DNA of 45,775 nucleotides from Eubacteriales bacterium (GCA_030524715.1 JAUNGB010000041.1:1-45775), one strand, 5' to 3'; shown: positions 16,897-25,204, counted from the stretch's first letter. Numbers and translations: made by a program. The notes: generated by a model from the letters alone, not told the origin.

Positions 16897-16911
16897 CTAT
16901 CGGCTTAGTAG
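16897..16911. promoter_or_regulatory. Dyad at the transcription start, candidate repressor operator
   Basis: The minus strand reads CTACTAAGCCGATAG, with CTA/TAG ends and purine-pyrimidine symmetry inside, beginning three bases after the -10 box. Its position suits a repressor. An Rrf2-type sulfur regulator such as CymR would be a natural candidate, but this is only inferred from context. Confidence 0.35.
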
Positions 16912-16913
16912 GT

Positions 16914-16942
16914 ATATTAGCACCCAGGCTTCTATTTGTCAA
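16914..16942 (-). promoter_or_regulatory. Consensus sigma-A promoter of the sulfur amino acid import operon
   Basis: On the minus strand TTGACA (16937-16942), exactly 17 bases, then TAATAT (16914-16919). The transcript would start near 16907, about 95 bases before the leader peptide. Confidence 0.85.
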
Positions 16943-17011
16943 TAGTTTTTTTAATAAATCGGACATTCGTTTTTCGCTCTGGTTACATGCTCATCTGTGT
17001 TCAAAAAACGG

Positions 17012-17060
17012 AAAAGTGCAAAAAGCCGCATATCCCTTGCAGCTTTTTGCACTTTTTTAT
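17012..17060 (-). terminator. Strong bidirectional terminator after the GH120 gene
   Basis: AAAAGTGCAAAAAGC (17012-17026) and its exact complement (17042-17056) form a 15-bp stem with T runs on both sides. It separates the xylosidase gene from the sulfur operon promoter. Confidence 0.9.
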
Positions 17061-17121
17061 TTTTCCGTCTGTGAAAACTTGATCAGTAATGAGCAAAAGG
17101 GAACCCCTCTTTATCTCCACC

Positions 17122-19149
17122 TTATTCTTCAATCCTGCAGGCGGAAAACAGATTTTTCTGCGCGGATTCTCTGCTCTCAAAAGGCCCCGCCAGAGGATTG
17201 ATTCCTCTGTGTTCTCCATTATAATCGCAGTCAAAGAAAATCGGGGTTCCGTCTGGATTTTCAAATTTTTGCTCCGGCTCGAAGGCTTCTCCCAGAATCT
17301 CGGTGGAGATAAACGGTGTTGCAAACTCCGGCATAAAATCATAAAGATTGGTTTCCAGCAGGATCCTGCCATCCTCTTCCTTCAGCTTCCAGGAAACCGG
17401 ATGCTCTGTATCAAGCTTATAGTTTTCTTCCGTATCACAGGGCTGCGCGCCATTAAAATAAACATTTCCTCCCGTATAAACCGGCATATGGTCATAGTAA
17501 AAATCTTTATGTCCGTGATCCACGATCGACCGGGCTGTAAACTGCGCACGGTAGGCTGCCTCTGTAGGATAGCCGTCATAGGGCTTTGTTCCGCAGACAA
17601 AAGTAAACTGTTTCTCCATATCTTCCTTCTGCGTATATGCAAGCAGATCTTCCCTGACAGGCTGCTGAACAAAAATGTTATTATAAAAACGGGCGTCTCC
17701 GTGGAGAATCGTCATAAATCCCGCAACCTCTGTCCTGTGGGGCACATGATACGGCGTATAGCGGTTGGAAGGAAGATGTTCCGCGCCGTTATCCGTTCCA
17801 TCTCCTACCCAGGTAAAGGAACCTGCAATGAGATTATGTACAAATGCAATTCCCTGGGTGCTGACGCGGCAGGCACAGTTAGACAGCAGCAGGTTATTGT
17901 CTATCAGTGTCGGGCCATGAGATACTTCAATAAAGATATCCTCTGCCAGAGACAGGGAATTTGTAATTCTGGTTCCTTTGGGCGGAACATTATCATGGAA
18001 CAGATTCTGCGTCACACGGGTTCCCTGCGCCTGCCAGTCAAGCCAAAGTCCCCTGGTACAGTGGTGGATATGGTTTCTTCTGTATATTACATCGATAGCG
18101 GCGTGCATCTTGATGCCGCCGATCTCAGCCCCCGCCAGATCCTGCTTATTATTAATGTGATGAATATGGTTATCCTCAATAACAGAGAATACGCCTCCCA
18201 GATGTCCTACGATACCAGTCTGGCCGCAGTCATGGATATTGCAGCGCCGTACAATATGATGACCGATATTTTCTTTTGTCCAGCCTTCAAGCTGTGCCTG
18301 GCAAATGGCGTCTCTCTCTGTCTGCGTCCCGTCTTTATAGTATTTTGTCGTCCATTTATTTTCATTATTCGGCTGAAGATATTTGCCAAGAGAAATACCG
18401 GAGCATCTGGAATCTGAAATTTCACAGTCCTCGATCACCCAGCCTCTGGACCAGTGAGGGCCCACCATACCTTCCTGATAAGCAGTAGGCGGAGCCCACT
18501 GGGTTGCAGCCTGTTTTACCACAAATCCGGAAAGAGTAATGTAATTAACTCCTGTTTTGTCAGGATAAAAGCAGTTTCTGCGCACATTGATCTCCACCAG
18601 TTCCTTTGTGGGGTCTGCTCCCTGAAAATTCGCATAAATGACTGTTTCGTTTCCATCCTGTTCCGTATACCAGGTATATACGGTACCTTCCGGATCCCAG
18701 GATGAATTATCTGTCTCCGGATCTAATACCTTCTTTAACTCTGTCGCTTCATACATGGCCTTTCCATTCAGATAGACCTCGCCGGTATGTACCGGTTTAA
18801 TCGTCTCGTCATACCAGTCGCCCTTTACCAGGACAGTATAGGGGTTATACGTACCGAAAATTCCGTTGGGAATCCTTGCCTTCCAGACATTACCCTGGTA
18901 TTTTTCCCAGTTCTTTACTTCCTCCGCACCTGTGATCACGGCTTTCCCCATAACCTCGGAACGATATACAACAGGGGCGTCCTTTGTCCCTGCATTTATG
19001 GGATTTACATATTCACGGTATATTCCCGGCGCTACAATTACTTCATCCCCTGCCGCCGCGATTTTGGCTGCCTGTGTGATCGTCTGAAAAGGTTTTTCTT
19101 TAGAGCCGTCGCCATTTCTTGCGGCTTTTGCTGAAACATAATATTTCAT
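17122..19149 (-). CDS. GH120 family beta-xylosidase (right-handed beta-helix)
   Basis: A 675-residue intracellular enzyme that removes xylose from the non-reducing end of xylo-oligosaccharides. The N-terminus ('MKYYVSAKAARNGDGSKEKP') is a DUF1565-like beta-helix cap. The match to the GH120 enzyme of Thermoanaerobacterium is clear from memory in 'IYANFQGADPTKELVEINVR', 'AATQWAPPTAYQEGMVGPHW' and 'LGGVFSVIEDNHIHHI'. 'GLWLDWQAQGTRV' holds the presumed nucleophile Asp and 'DIFIEVSHGP' the acid/base Glu. No signal peptide. The ribosome site is GGAGGAGACACACAA before ATG. Divergent from an AraC regulator, which probably controls it in response to xylose or xylobiose. Confidence 0.9.
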   Translation of the reverse strand: MKYYVSAKAARNGDGSKEKPFQTITQAAKIAAAGDEVIVAPGIYREYVNPINAGTKDAPVVYRSEVMGKAVITGAEEVKNWEKYQGNVWKARIPNGIFGTYNPYTVLVKGDWYDETIKPVHTGEVYLNGKAMYEATELKKVLDPETDNSSWDPEGTVYTWYTEQDGNETVIYANFQGADPTKELVEINVRRNCFYPDKTGVNYITLSGFVVKQAATQWAPPTAYQEGMVGPHWSRGWVIEDCEISDSRCSGISLGKYLQPNNENKWTTKYYKDGTQTERDAICQAQLEGWTKENIGHHIVRRCNIHDCGQTGIVGHLGGVFSVIEDNHIHHINNKQDLAGAEIGGIKMHAAIDVIYRRNHIHHCTRGLWLDWQAQGTRVTQNLFHDNVPPKGTRITNSLSLAEDIFIEVSHGPTLIDNNLLLSNCACRVSTQGIAFVHNLIAGSFTWVGDGTDNGAEHLPSNRYTPYHVPHRTEVAGFMTILHGDARFYNNIFVQQPVREDLLAYTQKEDMEKQFTFVCGTKPYDGYPTEAAYRAQFTARSIVDHGHKDFYYDHMPVYTGGNVYFNGAQPCDTEENYKLDTEHPVSWKLKEEDGRILLETNLYDFMPEFATPFISTEILGEAFEPEQKFENPDGTPIFFDCDYNGEHRGINPLAGPFESRESAQKNLFSACRIEE

Positions 19150-19346
19150 TTGTGTGTCTCCTCCATTCTTTTCTTCAATTTTATTCTCTTTTCTTCGCTT
19201 TTTCCTGTATCTCCCACATAAAATACCTGTATCCGCTGCGGTCGATACTGAGTATTACTGGTTAATGTTCACTCCCAAACCTGCATTGGCTGCAAGGCTA
19301 TGGGCTAATCATTTCAAGAGGTGATACCTGTATTGAAATAAGATAC

Positions 19347-19375
19347 TTGCATCTTAACACGCAGGTGTATATAAT
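19347..19375 (+). promoter_or_regulatory. Sigma-A promoter of the AraC regulator next to the xylosidase
   Basis: TTGCAT (19347-19352), 17 bases, TATAAT (19370-19375). It lies in the 293-base divergent gap between the GH120 gene and the regulator. The gap also holds a near repeat of GATACYTG (about 19323 and 19343) that could be an AraC half-site. Confidence 0.65.
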
Positions 19376-19442
19376 GATAGTCAAAACGGCAATACTTTCA
19401 GCCAGATATTGCTGTCCTGAAGGGAGGAAATAAAAGGACACT

Positions 19443-20261
19443 ATGAATCCGTTTTATGAACAGCAAAACGGCAGCTTCCGCATTACAATGTGCCAAAATC
19501 TGTCTTTTCCGGAGCATCTGCACACTCATACGGAATTTTTGTATATTCCGGAAGGACAGACACAGCTTTCCGTTGAGGAAACTGTCTATCCCATGAAGCA
19601 GGGGGATTGTGCGGTCATTTTTCCCGGTCAGGTACACAGCTATCTTTCTTCTTCTGACTGCCGGATGTGGATCTTAATTTTCGATGCCGGCTTGACTGCC
19701 TCCTTTCAGTATCTGCTTAGGAAATTCCGTCCGGTATGCCCTTATCTGGATTCTTCCAGAGTCCATCCGGACATTTTTCTGGCCATGGACCGCCTGAATT
19801 GTATTAATATTGAAGAAACTCCTGCCCTGGGTTCCGCATGGATACAGATCATACTGGGTCACACCCTTCCGCTTCTGGAGCTTACTGAAAAAAAGCAGCC
19901 GGAAAGCGAAAGCCTCACTTATCAGCTTATCCGTTATCTTGCAGAGCATTTTCAGGAACCGCTGACTTTGGAAAGTCTGGCAAAAGCGCTCCATGTGAAT
20001 AAATATTATCTGTCCCATATATTTTCCGAAAAGCTACACATCAGCTTTCCCCGGTATCTCAATCACCTTCGGGTGGATTATGCCTGTAATACTATGCAGC
20101 TTTCGGAAAAATCCCTGACGGATATCTGGGCGGAGGCGGGTTTTTCCAGCCAGCGCAGCTTTAACCGTTCTTTCCGCGAGATCAAGGGTATGAGTCCGCT
20201 GGCCTACCGAAAAAATATGCCGAATCCCCGGCGGTCCCATATGCTCGGCCCACAGCCATAA
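19443..20261 (+). CDS. AraC family transcriptional regulator of the xylosidase gene
   Basis: A 272-residue regulator. The N-terminal cupin (about 15-130) contains 'FPEHLHTHTEFLYIPEGQTQ' and 'MKQGDCAVIFPGQVHSY', the usual sugar-sensing barrel with His ligands. The C-terminal pair of HTH motifs (about 170-265) includes 'LTLESLAKALHVNKYYLSHI' and 'LTDIWAEAGFSSQRSFNRSF' then 'GMSPLAYRK'. AGGGAGG precedes the ATG by about 16 bases, with AAAGGAC closer. Divergent arrangement with GH120 suggests it is the activator of xylo-oligosaccharide use. Confidence 0.92.
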   Translation: MNPFYEQQNGSFRITMCQNLSFPEHLHTHTEFLYIPEGQTQLSVEETVYPMKQGDCAVIFPGQVHSYLSSSDCRMWILIFDAGLTASFQYLLRKFRPVCPYLDSSRVHPDIFLAMDRLNCINIEETPALGSAWIQIILGHTLPLLELTEKKQPESESLTYQLIRYLAEHFQEPLTLESLAKALHVNKYYLSHIFSEKLHISFPRYLNHLRVDYACNTMQLSEKSLTDIWAEAGFSSQRSFNRSFREIKGMSPLAYRKNMPNPRRSHMLGPQP

Positions 20262-20366
20262 AGCGGACAGTCGCATTCCCTTTTGCTGCATGGCTATGAA
20301 CGGGCAGATGTTCTGATAGATTTTTTATGGAAAATACGGTATAGTATAGGAGTAATTATCGTGAAG

Positions 20367-20378
20367 GAACATTTGTTC
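20367..20378. promoter_or_regulatory. LexA/DinR-like box upstream of the restriction-modification promoter
   Basis: GAACATTTGTTC fits the Bacillus-type SOS box GAAC-N4-GTTC and lies 10 bases before the -35 element. The outer bases preferred by LexA (C...G) are not present, and one such match is expected by chance in about 65 kb, so this is tentative. Confidence 0.35.
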
Positions 20379-20388
20379 TAAAAATATG

Positions 20389-20417
20389 TTGAAAATAGAG
20401 CAAATATAGAGTATAAT
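20389..20417 (+). promoter_or_regulatory. Sigma-A promoter of the restriction-modification operon
   Basis: TTGAAA (20389-20394), 17 bases, TATAAT (20412-20417). Transcription from about 20424 leaves almost no leader for the ATG at 20430, supporting the later ATG at 20451. Confidence 0.75.
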
Positions 20418-20450
20418 TGGTACACATAAATGGATATGGGGCGAGATAAA

Positions 20451-21938
20451 ATGCTGAAAAAAATTTTTGAACTCACGAATTTATATATAGATAGTATGCC
20501 AAAAAAAGAGAGAAAAAAATATGGGCAGTTTTTTACAAGTATGGAAACTGCCAGGTTTATGGCAAACATGTATGACGTTCCGATTAATAAGCAGCGTGTA
20601 ACGGTTTTGGATGCCGGGGCAGGTTCCGGCATATTGTCATGTGCTTTTATCGAACGGTTAGAGCAGTTTGACACAGTAAAAGAAATAGAATTGACTTGTT
20701 ACGAGAATGACGATAATGTTTTGGGGCTTTTAAAAGATAATTTAGAGTATTGCAAAACTCATTCAAGTAAAATAATCAGGTACCATATTCAGACAGAGAA
20801 TTATATTACAAGTCAATATTTAGACTTTAACTGTCTGATAGGCGGGAATCCTAATCCGGTAAAATATGATTATGTAATTGGCAATCCTCCCTATATGAAA
20901 ATACCGAAAGATGCGCCGGAAGCAGCAGCTATGCCGGAAATTTGTTATGGTGCACCGAATATGTACTTTATTTTTGCGGCTATGGGCCTTTTTAATTTAA
21001 AAGATGATGGGGAAATGGTTTATATTATTCCCCGCTCATGGACATCAGGAGCATATTTTAAACGATTTCGGCAGTATTTTCTGACAGAAGGGAAATTGGA
21101 ACATATCCACTTATTTGTAAGCCGGAATAAAGTTTTTGACAAAGAAGATGTATTGCAGGAAACCATTATTATAAAGGTTCGGAAAACCCATATAAATCCT
21201 GCACATGTAAAAATTACGTCATCCAAATCAAACAAAGATTTTGGTGAATTAACTGTTTTGACCGCAGCATATGATCTTGTTGTTTCCGGCGATGATTACT
21301 ATGTGTATTTAGTAACGGATGATAAGGAAGTTGCGGTATTAAAACGGCTGCATAAGTTTAACCAGACGCTGCCTGAAATTGGCGTGAAAATGAAAACAGG
21401 ATTAACTGTAGATTTCAGAAATCGGGATATTCTTCGTGATGAGGAAGAAAACGGTGCAATCCCTTTATTTTATTCACAGCACATAAAACAAGGCAAGGTG
21501 CAGTTTCCCATTCAGAAAGAGCATGAGTATATAGTAACAGATCAACGTGGGCTTATGCAGGATAATAAAAACTATTTGTTTGTAAAAAGATTTACGGCAA
21601 AGGAAGAACCGCGAAGATTGCAATGTGGAATTTATTTGGCGAAAAATTATCCACAGTATACAAAAATCAGTACGCAAAATAAAATCAATTTTATTGACGG
21701 ACTTTTGGGAGAGATGTCGGAGTGCCTGGTATATGGTCTGTATGTTCTTTTTAACTCTACATTATATGATGAGTATTACCGGATTTTAAATGGCTCAACA
21801 CAGGTAAACTCTACAGAAGTAAATTCTATGCCTGTGCCGGATATGGAGAGTATACAGGAAATGGGGAAAAAGTTAATGAAATCAAAAGATTTGTCGGAAA
21901 AAAACTGCAATTTGATCTTGGAGGGATACTGTGGATAG
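20451..21938 (+). CDS. Type II adenine-N6 DNA methyltransferase (PstI/BsuBI-type partner)
   Basis: A 495-residue modification enzyme that methylates adenine using S-adenosylmethionine. 'KKYGQFFTSMETARFMA' is the usual entry, 'VLDAGAGSGILSCAF' is motif I (SAM binding) and 'DYVIGNPPYMKIP' is motif IV (catalytic NPPY). The later part is a target-recognition region. An upstream ATG (20430) adds 7 residues but sits nearly on the predicted transcription start. The stop overlaps the endonuclease start by 8 bases. Base composition is visibly more AT-rich than the flanking genes, a sign of horizontal transfer. Confidence 0.9.
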   Translation: MLKKIFELTNLYIDSMPKKERKKYGQFFTSMETARFMANMYDVPINKQRVTVLDAGAGSGILSCAFIERLEQFDTVKEIELTCYENDDNVLGLLKDNLEYCKTHSSKIIRYHIQTENYITSQYLDFNCLIGGNPNPVKYDYVIGNPPYMKIPKDAPEAAAMPEICYGAPNMYFIFAAMGLFNLKDDGEMVYIIPRSWTSGAYFKRFRQYFLTEGKLEHIHLFVSRNKVFDKEDVLQETIIIKVRKTHINPAHVKITSSKSNKDFGELTVLTAAYDLVVSGDDYYVYLVTDDKEVAVLKRLHKFNQTLPEIGVKMKTGLTVDFRNRDILRDEEENGAIPLFYSQHIKQGKVQFPIQKEHEYIVTDQRGLMQDNKNYLFVKRFTAKEEPRRLQCGIYLAKNYPQYTKISTQNKINFIDGLLGEMSECLVYGLYVLFNSTLYDEYYRILNGSTQVNSTEVNSMPVPDMESIQEMGKKLMKSKDLSEKNCNLILEGYCG

Positions 21939-22848
21939 AATTGAAGAGGCACGGGAATTTTTAAAAATGGTGGGGATGCCTGGAGCACAGCAGACGGATA
22001 TTTGTTGCTATTCACTGTTAGCAATGGCAGATATGAAACCGGATATGCCATGGAAGGAAGCAAGTAATGGATGGATTCGTATCCATGACATTATTCAGTT
22101 TTCTAATACTTTTTATGGAACTACGTATGCAGAAAACAGCCGGGAGGCATTTCGTAAGCAGGCGCTGCATAGATTCCGTACCGCTGCTTTAATCGAGGAT
22201 AACGGAAAGGCAACGAATAGCTCCAACTATAGATACCGTCTTACGGAAGAAACACTGAAAATGCTAAAAACATTTCAATCTGTAGAATGGCAGAAATCAT
22301 TGAATCGTTTCCTTATGTACCATGATAAGCTGATTGATATTTACGCTTCTAAAAAGAAAATGACAATGATGCCAGTGAAAATTAATGGGACTGATTTTAA
22401 TTTTTCAGCAGGGAAACACAATGAACTGCAGAAAGCAATTATCGAAGAATTTGCACCGAGATTCGCACCAAATTCAGAATGTCTGTATGTGGGCGATACG
22501 ACAGAAAAAGATTTGGTAAAGAACATTAATAAGCTAACTGAGTTAGGCTTTGAAATTACTTTACATGACAAGATGCCGGATGTTATTCTATATAGAGAGG
22601 ACAAGAACTGGATTTATTTTGTGGAATCGGTCACTTCTGTAGGTCCGATGGATCCGAAACGGATTCTTGAGATTAAAGAAATAACCAAGAATGTTACTGC
22701 AGGTAAAATATTTGTTACGGCTTTTCCGGATTTCAAGACATATAAGAAATTTTCAGAAGCGTTGGCATGGGAAACAGAAGTATGGATTGCTGAAATGCCG
22801 GAGCATATGATACATTTGGATGGAGATAAGTTTTTAGAGCCGAGATAA
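21931..22848 (+). CDS. Type II restriction endonuclease, BsuBI/PstI family
   Basis: A 305-residue nuclease starting at GTG, with GGAGGG 5 bases upstream. The N-terminal half is a winged-helix-like DNA-contact domain. The C-terminal BsuBI/PstI domain shows 'LYVGDTTEKDLVKN', 'PDVILYREDKNWIYFVESVT' (PD-(D/E)XK-like core) and 'TAFPDFKTYKKFSEALAWET'. Family members cut CTGCAG, so that is the likely target. Many CTGCAG sites occur in this window and would have to be methylated by the upstream enzyme. The 8-base overlap couples its translation to the methyltransferase. Confidence 0.92.
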   Translation: MDRIEEAREFLKMVGMPGAQQTDICCYSLLAMADMKPDMPWKEASNGWIRIHDIIQFSNTFYGTTYAENSREAFRKQALHRFRTAALIEDNGKATNSSNYRYRLTEETLKMLKTFQSVEWQKSLNRFLMYHDKLIDIYASKKKMTMMPVKINGTDFNFSAGKHNELQKAIIEEFAPRFAPNSECLYVGDTTEKDLVKNINKLTELGFEITLHDKMPDVILYREDKNWIYFVESVTSVGPMDPKRILEIKEITKNVTAGKIFVTAFPDFKTYKKFSEALAWETEVWIAEMPEHMIHLDGDKFLEPR

Positions 22849-22921
22849 ATGGGGGAATAATCGGATAGGTACTGTTATGGAAGATAATCGGAAAACTTGC
22901 GTTGTTTTTTATTTTGCATAT

Positions 22922-22945
22922 TCAAGACCCGCCCACGAGTCTTGA
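22922..22945 (+). promoter_or_regulatory. Hairpin just before the cysteine desulfurase ribosome site
   Basis: TCAAGAC (22922-22928) and GTCTTGA (22939-22945) form a 7-bp stem directly before GGAGG. It could be a weak terminator for the upstream island or modulate translation. Confidence 0.4.
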
Positions 22946-22961
22946 GACGGAGGTAATTATG

Positions 22962-24098
22962 ATGATATATGCCGATAACGCCGCTACTACCAAAATCTCG
23001 CCTGCCGCAAAGCAGGCGATGCTGGACTGTATGGAGGAATACTGGGGGAATCCTTCCAGCTTATATACATTGGGACAGAAGGCGTCCTCCTGCCTTCTTA
23101 ACGCCCGTGAAACCATTGCCACCTGTCTGGGCGCCGCTCCCGGAGAAATTTACTTCACCTCAGGCGGAAGCGAGTCTGACAATCAGGCGATCTTAAGCGC
23201 CGCGCACAGCGGCGCAGCCAAAGGCAAAAAGCATCTTATTTCCACCGGCATTGAACATCATGCAGTTCTGCGCACACTGGAGCATCTCGGGACAAAGGGC
23301 TTTGATATTACCCTTCTACCCGTAGGAACGGACGGTATTCTGGATGCCCGTGACGTCGCCGCCGCCATCCGCCCTGACACAGCCCTCGTGACAGTCATGT
23401 CGTCCAATAATGAAATCGGAACCCTTCAGCCCATTGAGGAAATCAGCCGGATATGCCGTGAAAAAGGCGTGATTTTTCATACGGATGCGGTCCAGAGCGC
23501 CGGGCATCTCCCTGTCGACGTACGAAAATCCGGTATGGACATGCTTTCTCTCTCCGCCCATAAGTTTCACGGCCCACGGGGCGTCGGAGTCTTGTATGTA
23601 CGCAAAGGCATCCCGTTGGAGCCTCTGATCTACGGCGGCTCCCAGGAGAGGGGGAAACGCGCGGGGACGGAGAATCTGCCGGCTATTGCCGGAATGGCTG
23701 CCGCGTTAAAGGAGGCCACCGAAAGGCTCGACAGCACTATACCCTATGTCACCGGCTTACGGAACCAATTGATCGAGGGGCTTTCGGAGATTCCCGGAAG
23801 CCGCCTGAACGGCTGCGTGCAAAGCCGTCTGCCCGGCAATGTAAGCTTTTGTTTTGATAATATTGAAGGAGAAATGCTCCTGCTTCTGTTAAACCAGCGA
23901 GGGATCGCCGCCTCTTCAGGTTCCGCCTGCGCCTCCGGCTCCCTGGAGCCAAGTCACGTACTCCGGGCTCTGGGATATTCCCCCGAACTTGCCAAAAGCG
24001 CTTTAAGACTGACTCTCTCGGAATCAAACACAAAGGAAGAAATTGCTGAAATCATCAAAAATGTACGGGAAATTGTAGAATATCTCAGAAATATATAG
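22962..24098 (+). CDS. Cysteine desulfurase (NifS/IscS class)
   Basis: A 378-residue PLP enzyme that takes sulfur from cysteine as an enzyme-bound persulfide. 'MIYADNAATTKISPAA' is the N-terminal mark, 'GIEHHAVLRTLEHLG' holds the PLP-stacking His, 'LSLSAHKFHGPRGVGVLYVR' the PLP lysine, and 'SSGSACASGSLEPSHVLRAL' the catalytic Cys loop. Two ATGs lie in tandem; the second gives the usual MIYADNAATT start with GGAGGT 8 bases upstream. It is followed by mnmA at 29 bases, so its main job here is probably to donate sulfur for tRNA thiolation. No IscU gene is adjacent. Confidence 0.95.
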   Translation: MIYADNAATTKISPAAKQAMLDCMEEYWGNPSSLYTLGQKASSCLLNARETIATCLGAAPGEIYFTSGGSESDNQAILSAAHSGAAKGKKHLISTGIEHHAVLRTLEHLGTKGFDITLLPVGTDGILDARDVAAAIRPDTALVTVMSSNNEIGTLQPIEEISRICREKGVIFHTDAVQSAGHLPVDVRKSGMDMLSLSAHKFHGPRGVGVLYVRKGIPLEPLIYGGSQERGKRAGTENLPAIAGMAAALKEATERLDSTIPYVTGLRNQLIEGLSEIPGSRLNGCVQSRLPGNVSFCFDNIEGEMLLLLLNQRGIAASSGSACASGSLEPSHVLRALGYSPELAKSALRLTLSESNTKEEIAEIIKNVREIVEYLRNI

Positions 24099-24127
24099 AT
24101 TACCAAAGTAAGGAAGGAATAATCTCT

Positions 24128-25204
24128 ATGTCAAAAAAAGCAATGATCGCCATGAGCGGCGGAGTGGATTCCAGCGTCGCCGCATATTTAATGAAACAGC
24201 AGGGCTATGACTGTGTGGGCGTTACCATGAAGCTGTACAGTCTTCCCGAGGATACGGATCCCGGTAAAAGAACCTGCTGCGCTCTCTCGGATACTGAGGA
24301 TGCCAGAAGCGTGGCCTCCAGACTGGATATGCCTTACTATGTTTTTAATATGCAGGAACAGTTTGAAAAGGACGTCATCCGCAAATTTGTAGATACCTAC
24401 CTCTGCGGAGCCACGCCGAATCCCTGTATTGACTGCAACCGCTATATGAAATTTGACGCCCTTTTGAAACGGGCAAAGCTTCTTGGTATGGACTATATCG
24501 TGAGCGGACATTATGCCCGCATTGAGCAGGATTCCTCTACGGGAAGGTTCCTTCTGAAAAAAGGGCTGGATTCTTCCAAAGACCAGAGTTATGTCTTATA
24601 CTCCATGACCCAGGAACAGCTTTCGCACACGCTTTTCCCTCTTGGGGGCTACACCAAGGCGGAAATCCGTAAGATTGCCGCAAAACAAGGCTTTTTGAAT
24701 GCATCCAAACCGGACAGCCAGGACATCTGCTTTGTGCCGGACGGAGATTATGCTTCCTTTATAGAAAATTATACGGGCCGTACTTTCCCCGGCGGCAATT
24801 TTGTCTTAAAGGACGGAACCGTTGTGGGAACTCATAAGGGGATGCTGCGCTATACCTTCGGACAGCGCAGAGGACTTGGCGTCGCCTGGTCTGAGCCTCT
24901 TTATGTATGCGCCAAATCCCAGTCTGACAACACGGTGATCCTTGGGCGAAACGACGATCTTTTTTCTAAGAGCTTTGAGATGGAGGATCTGAACCTGATC
25001 GCCTTTGACAGGCTCACCGCCCCTATACGCTGCAAGGCCAAAACCAGATACCGCCAGCAGGAACAGTGGGCGACTGTGGAACCCTGCGGCGAGGACCGTC
25101 TCCGCGTTACCTTCGATACACCTCAAAGAGCGATCACTCCCGGACAGGCTGCCGTGCTGTATGATGAAGATGTGGTGCTCGGCGGCGGCACTATTGCAAA
25201 TTAA
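24128..25204 (+). CDS. mnmA: tRNA-specific 2-thiouridylase MnmA
   Basis: A 358-residue enzyme that makes 2-thiouridine at the wobble position of Lys, Glu and Gln tRNAs. 'AMSGGVDSSVAAYLM' is the PP-loop for ATP. 'NPCIDCNRYMKFDALL' and 'SQDICFVPDGDYASF' carry the two catalytic cysteines. The C-terminal barrel ('GTHKGMLRYTFGQRRGLGV') binds tRNA. It is encoded just after a cysteine desulfurase, the sulfur donor. Typical length and start with AGGAATAATCTCT before ATG. Confidence 0.96.
   Translation: MSKKAMIAMSGGVDSSVAAYLMKQQGYDCVGVTMKLYSLPEDTDPGKRTCCALSDTEDARSVASRLDMPYYVFNMQEQFEKDVIRKFVDTYLCGATPNPCIDCNRYMKFDALLKRAKLLGMDYIVSGHYARIEQDSSTGRFLLKKGLDSSKDQSYVLYSMTQEQLSHTLFPLGGYTKAEIRKIAAKQGFLNASKPDSQDICFVPDGDYASFIENYTGRTFPGGNFVLKDGTVVGTHKGMLRYTFGQRRGLGVAWSEPLYVCAKSQSDNTVILGRNDDLFSKSFEMEDLNLIAFDRLTAPIRCKAKTRYRQQEQWATVEPCGEDRLRVTFDTPQRAITPGQAAVLYDEDVVLGGGTIAN

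Noticed and set aside
16811-17000. SAM riboswitch or T-box upstream of the sulfur amino acid operon
   Set aside because: The leader between promoter and peptide is only about 95 bases and lacks the conserved cores of S-box or T-box elements; the leader peptide explains the terminator better.
17001-17372. Minus-strand 123-codon frame at the end of the xylosidase gene
   Set aside because: Out-of-frame shadow of the GH120 C-terminus running into its terminator.
17089-18417. Plus-strand open frame of 442 codons
   Set aside because: Antisense to the GH120 gene, whose catalytic motifs are intact; no ribosome site or domain.
22930-22946. Shared ACGAGTCTTG at 4810 and 22935 as a repeat family
   Set aside because: Ten bases only, with no shared flanks; likely chance.
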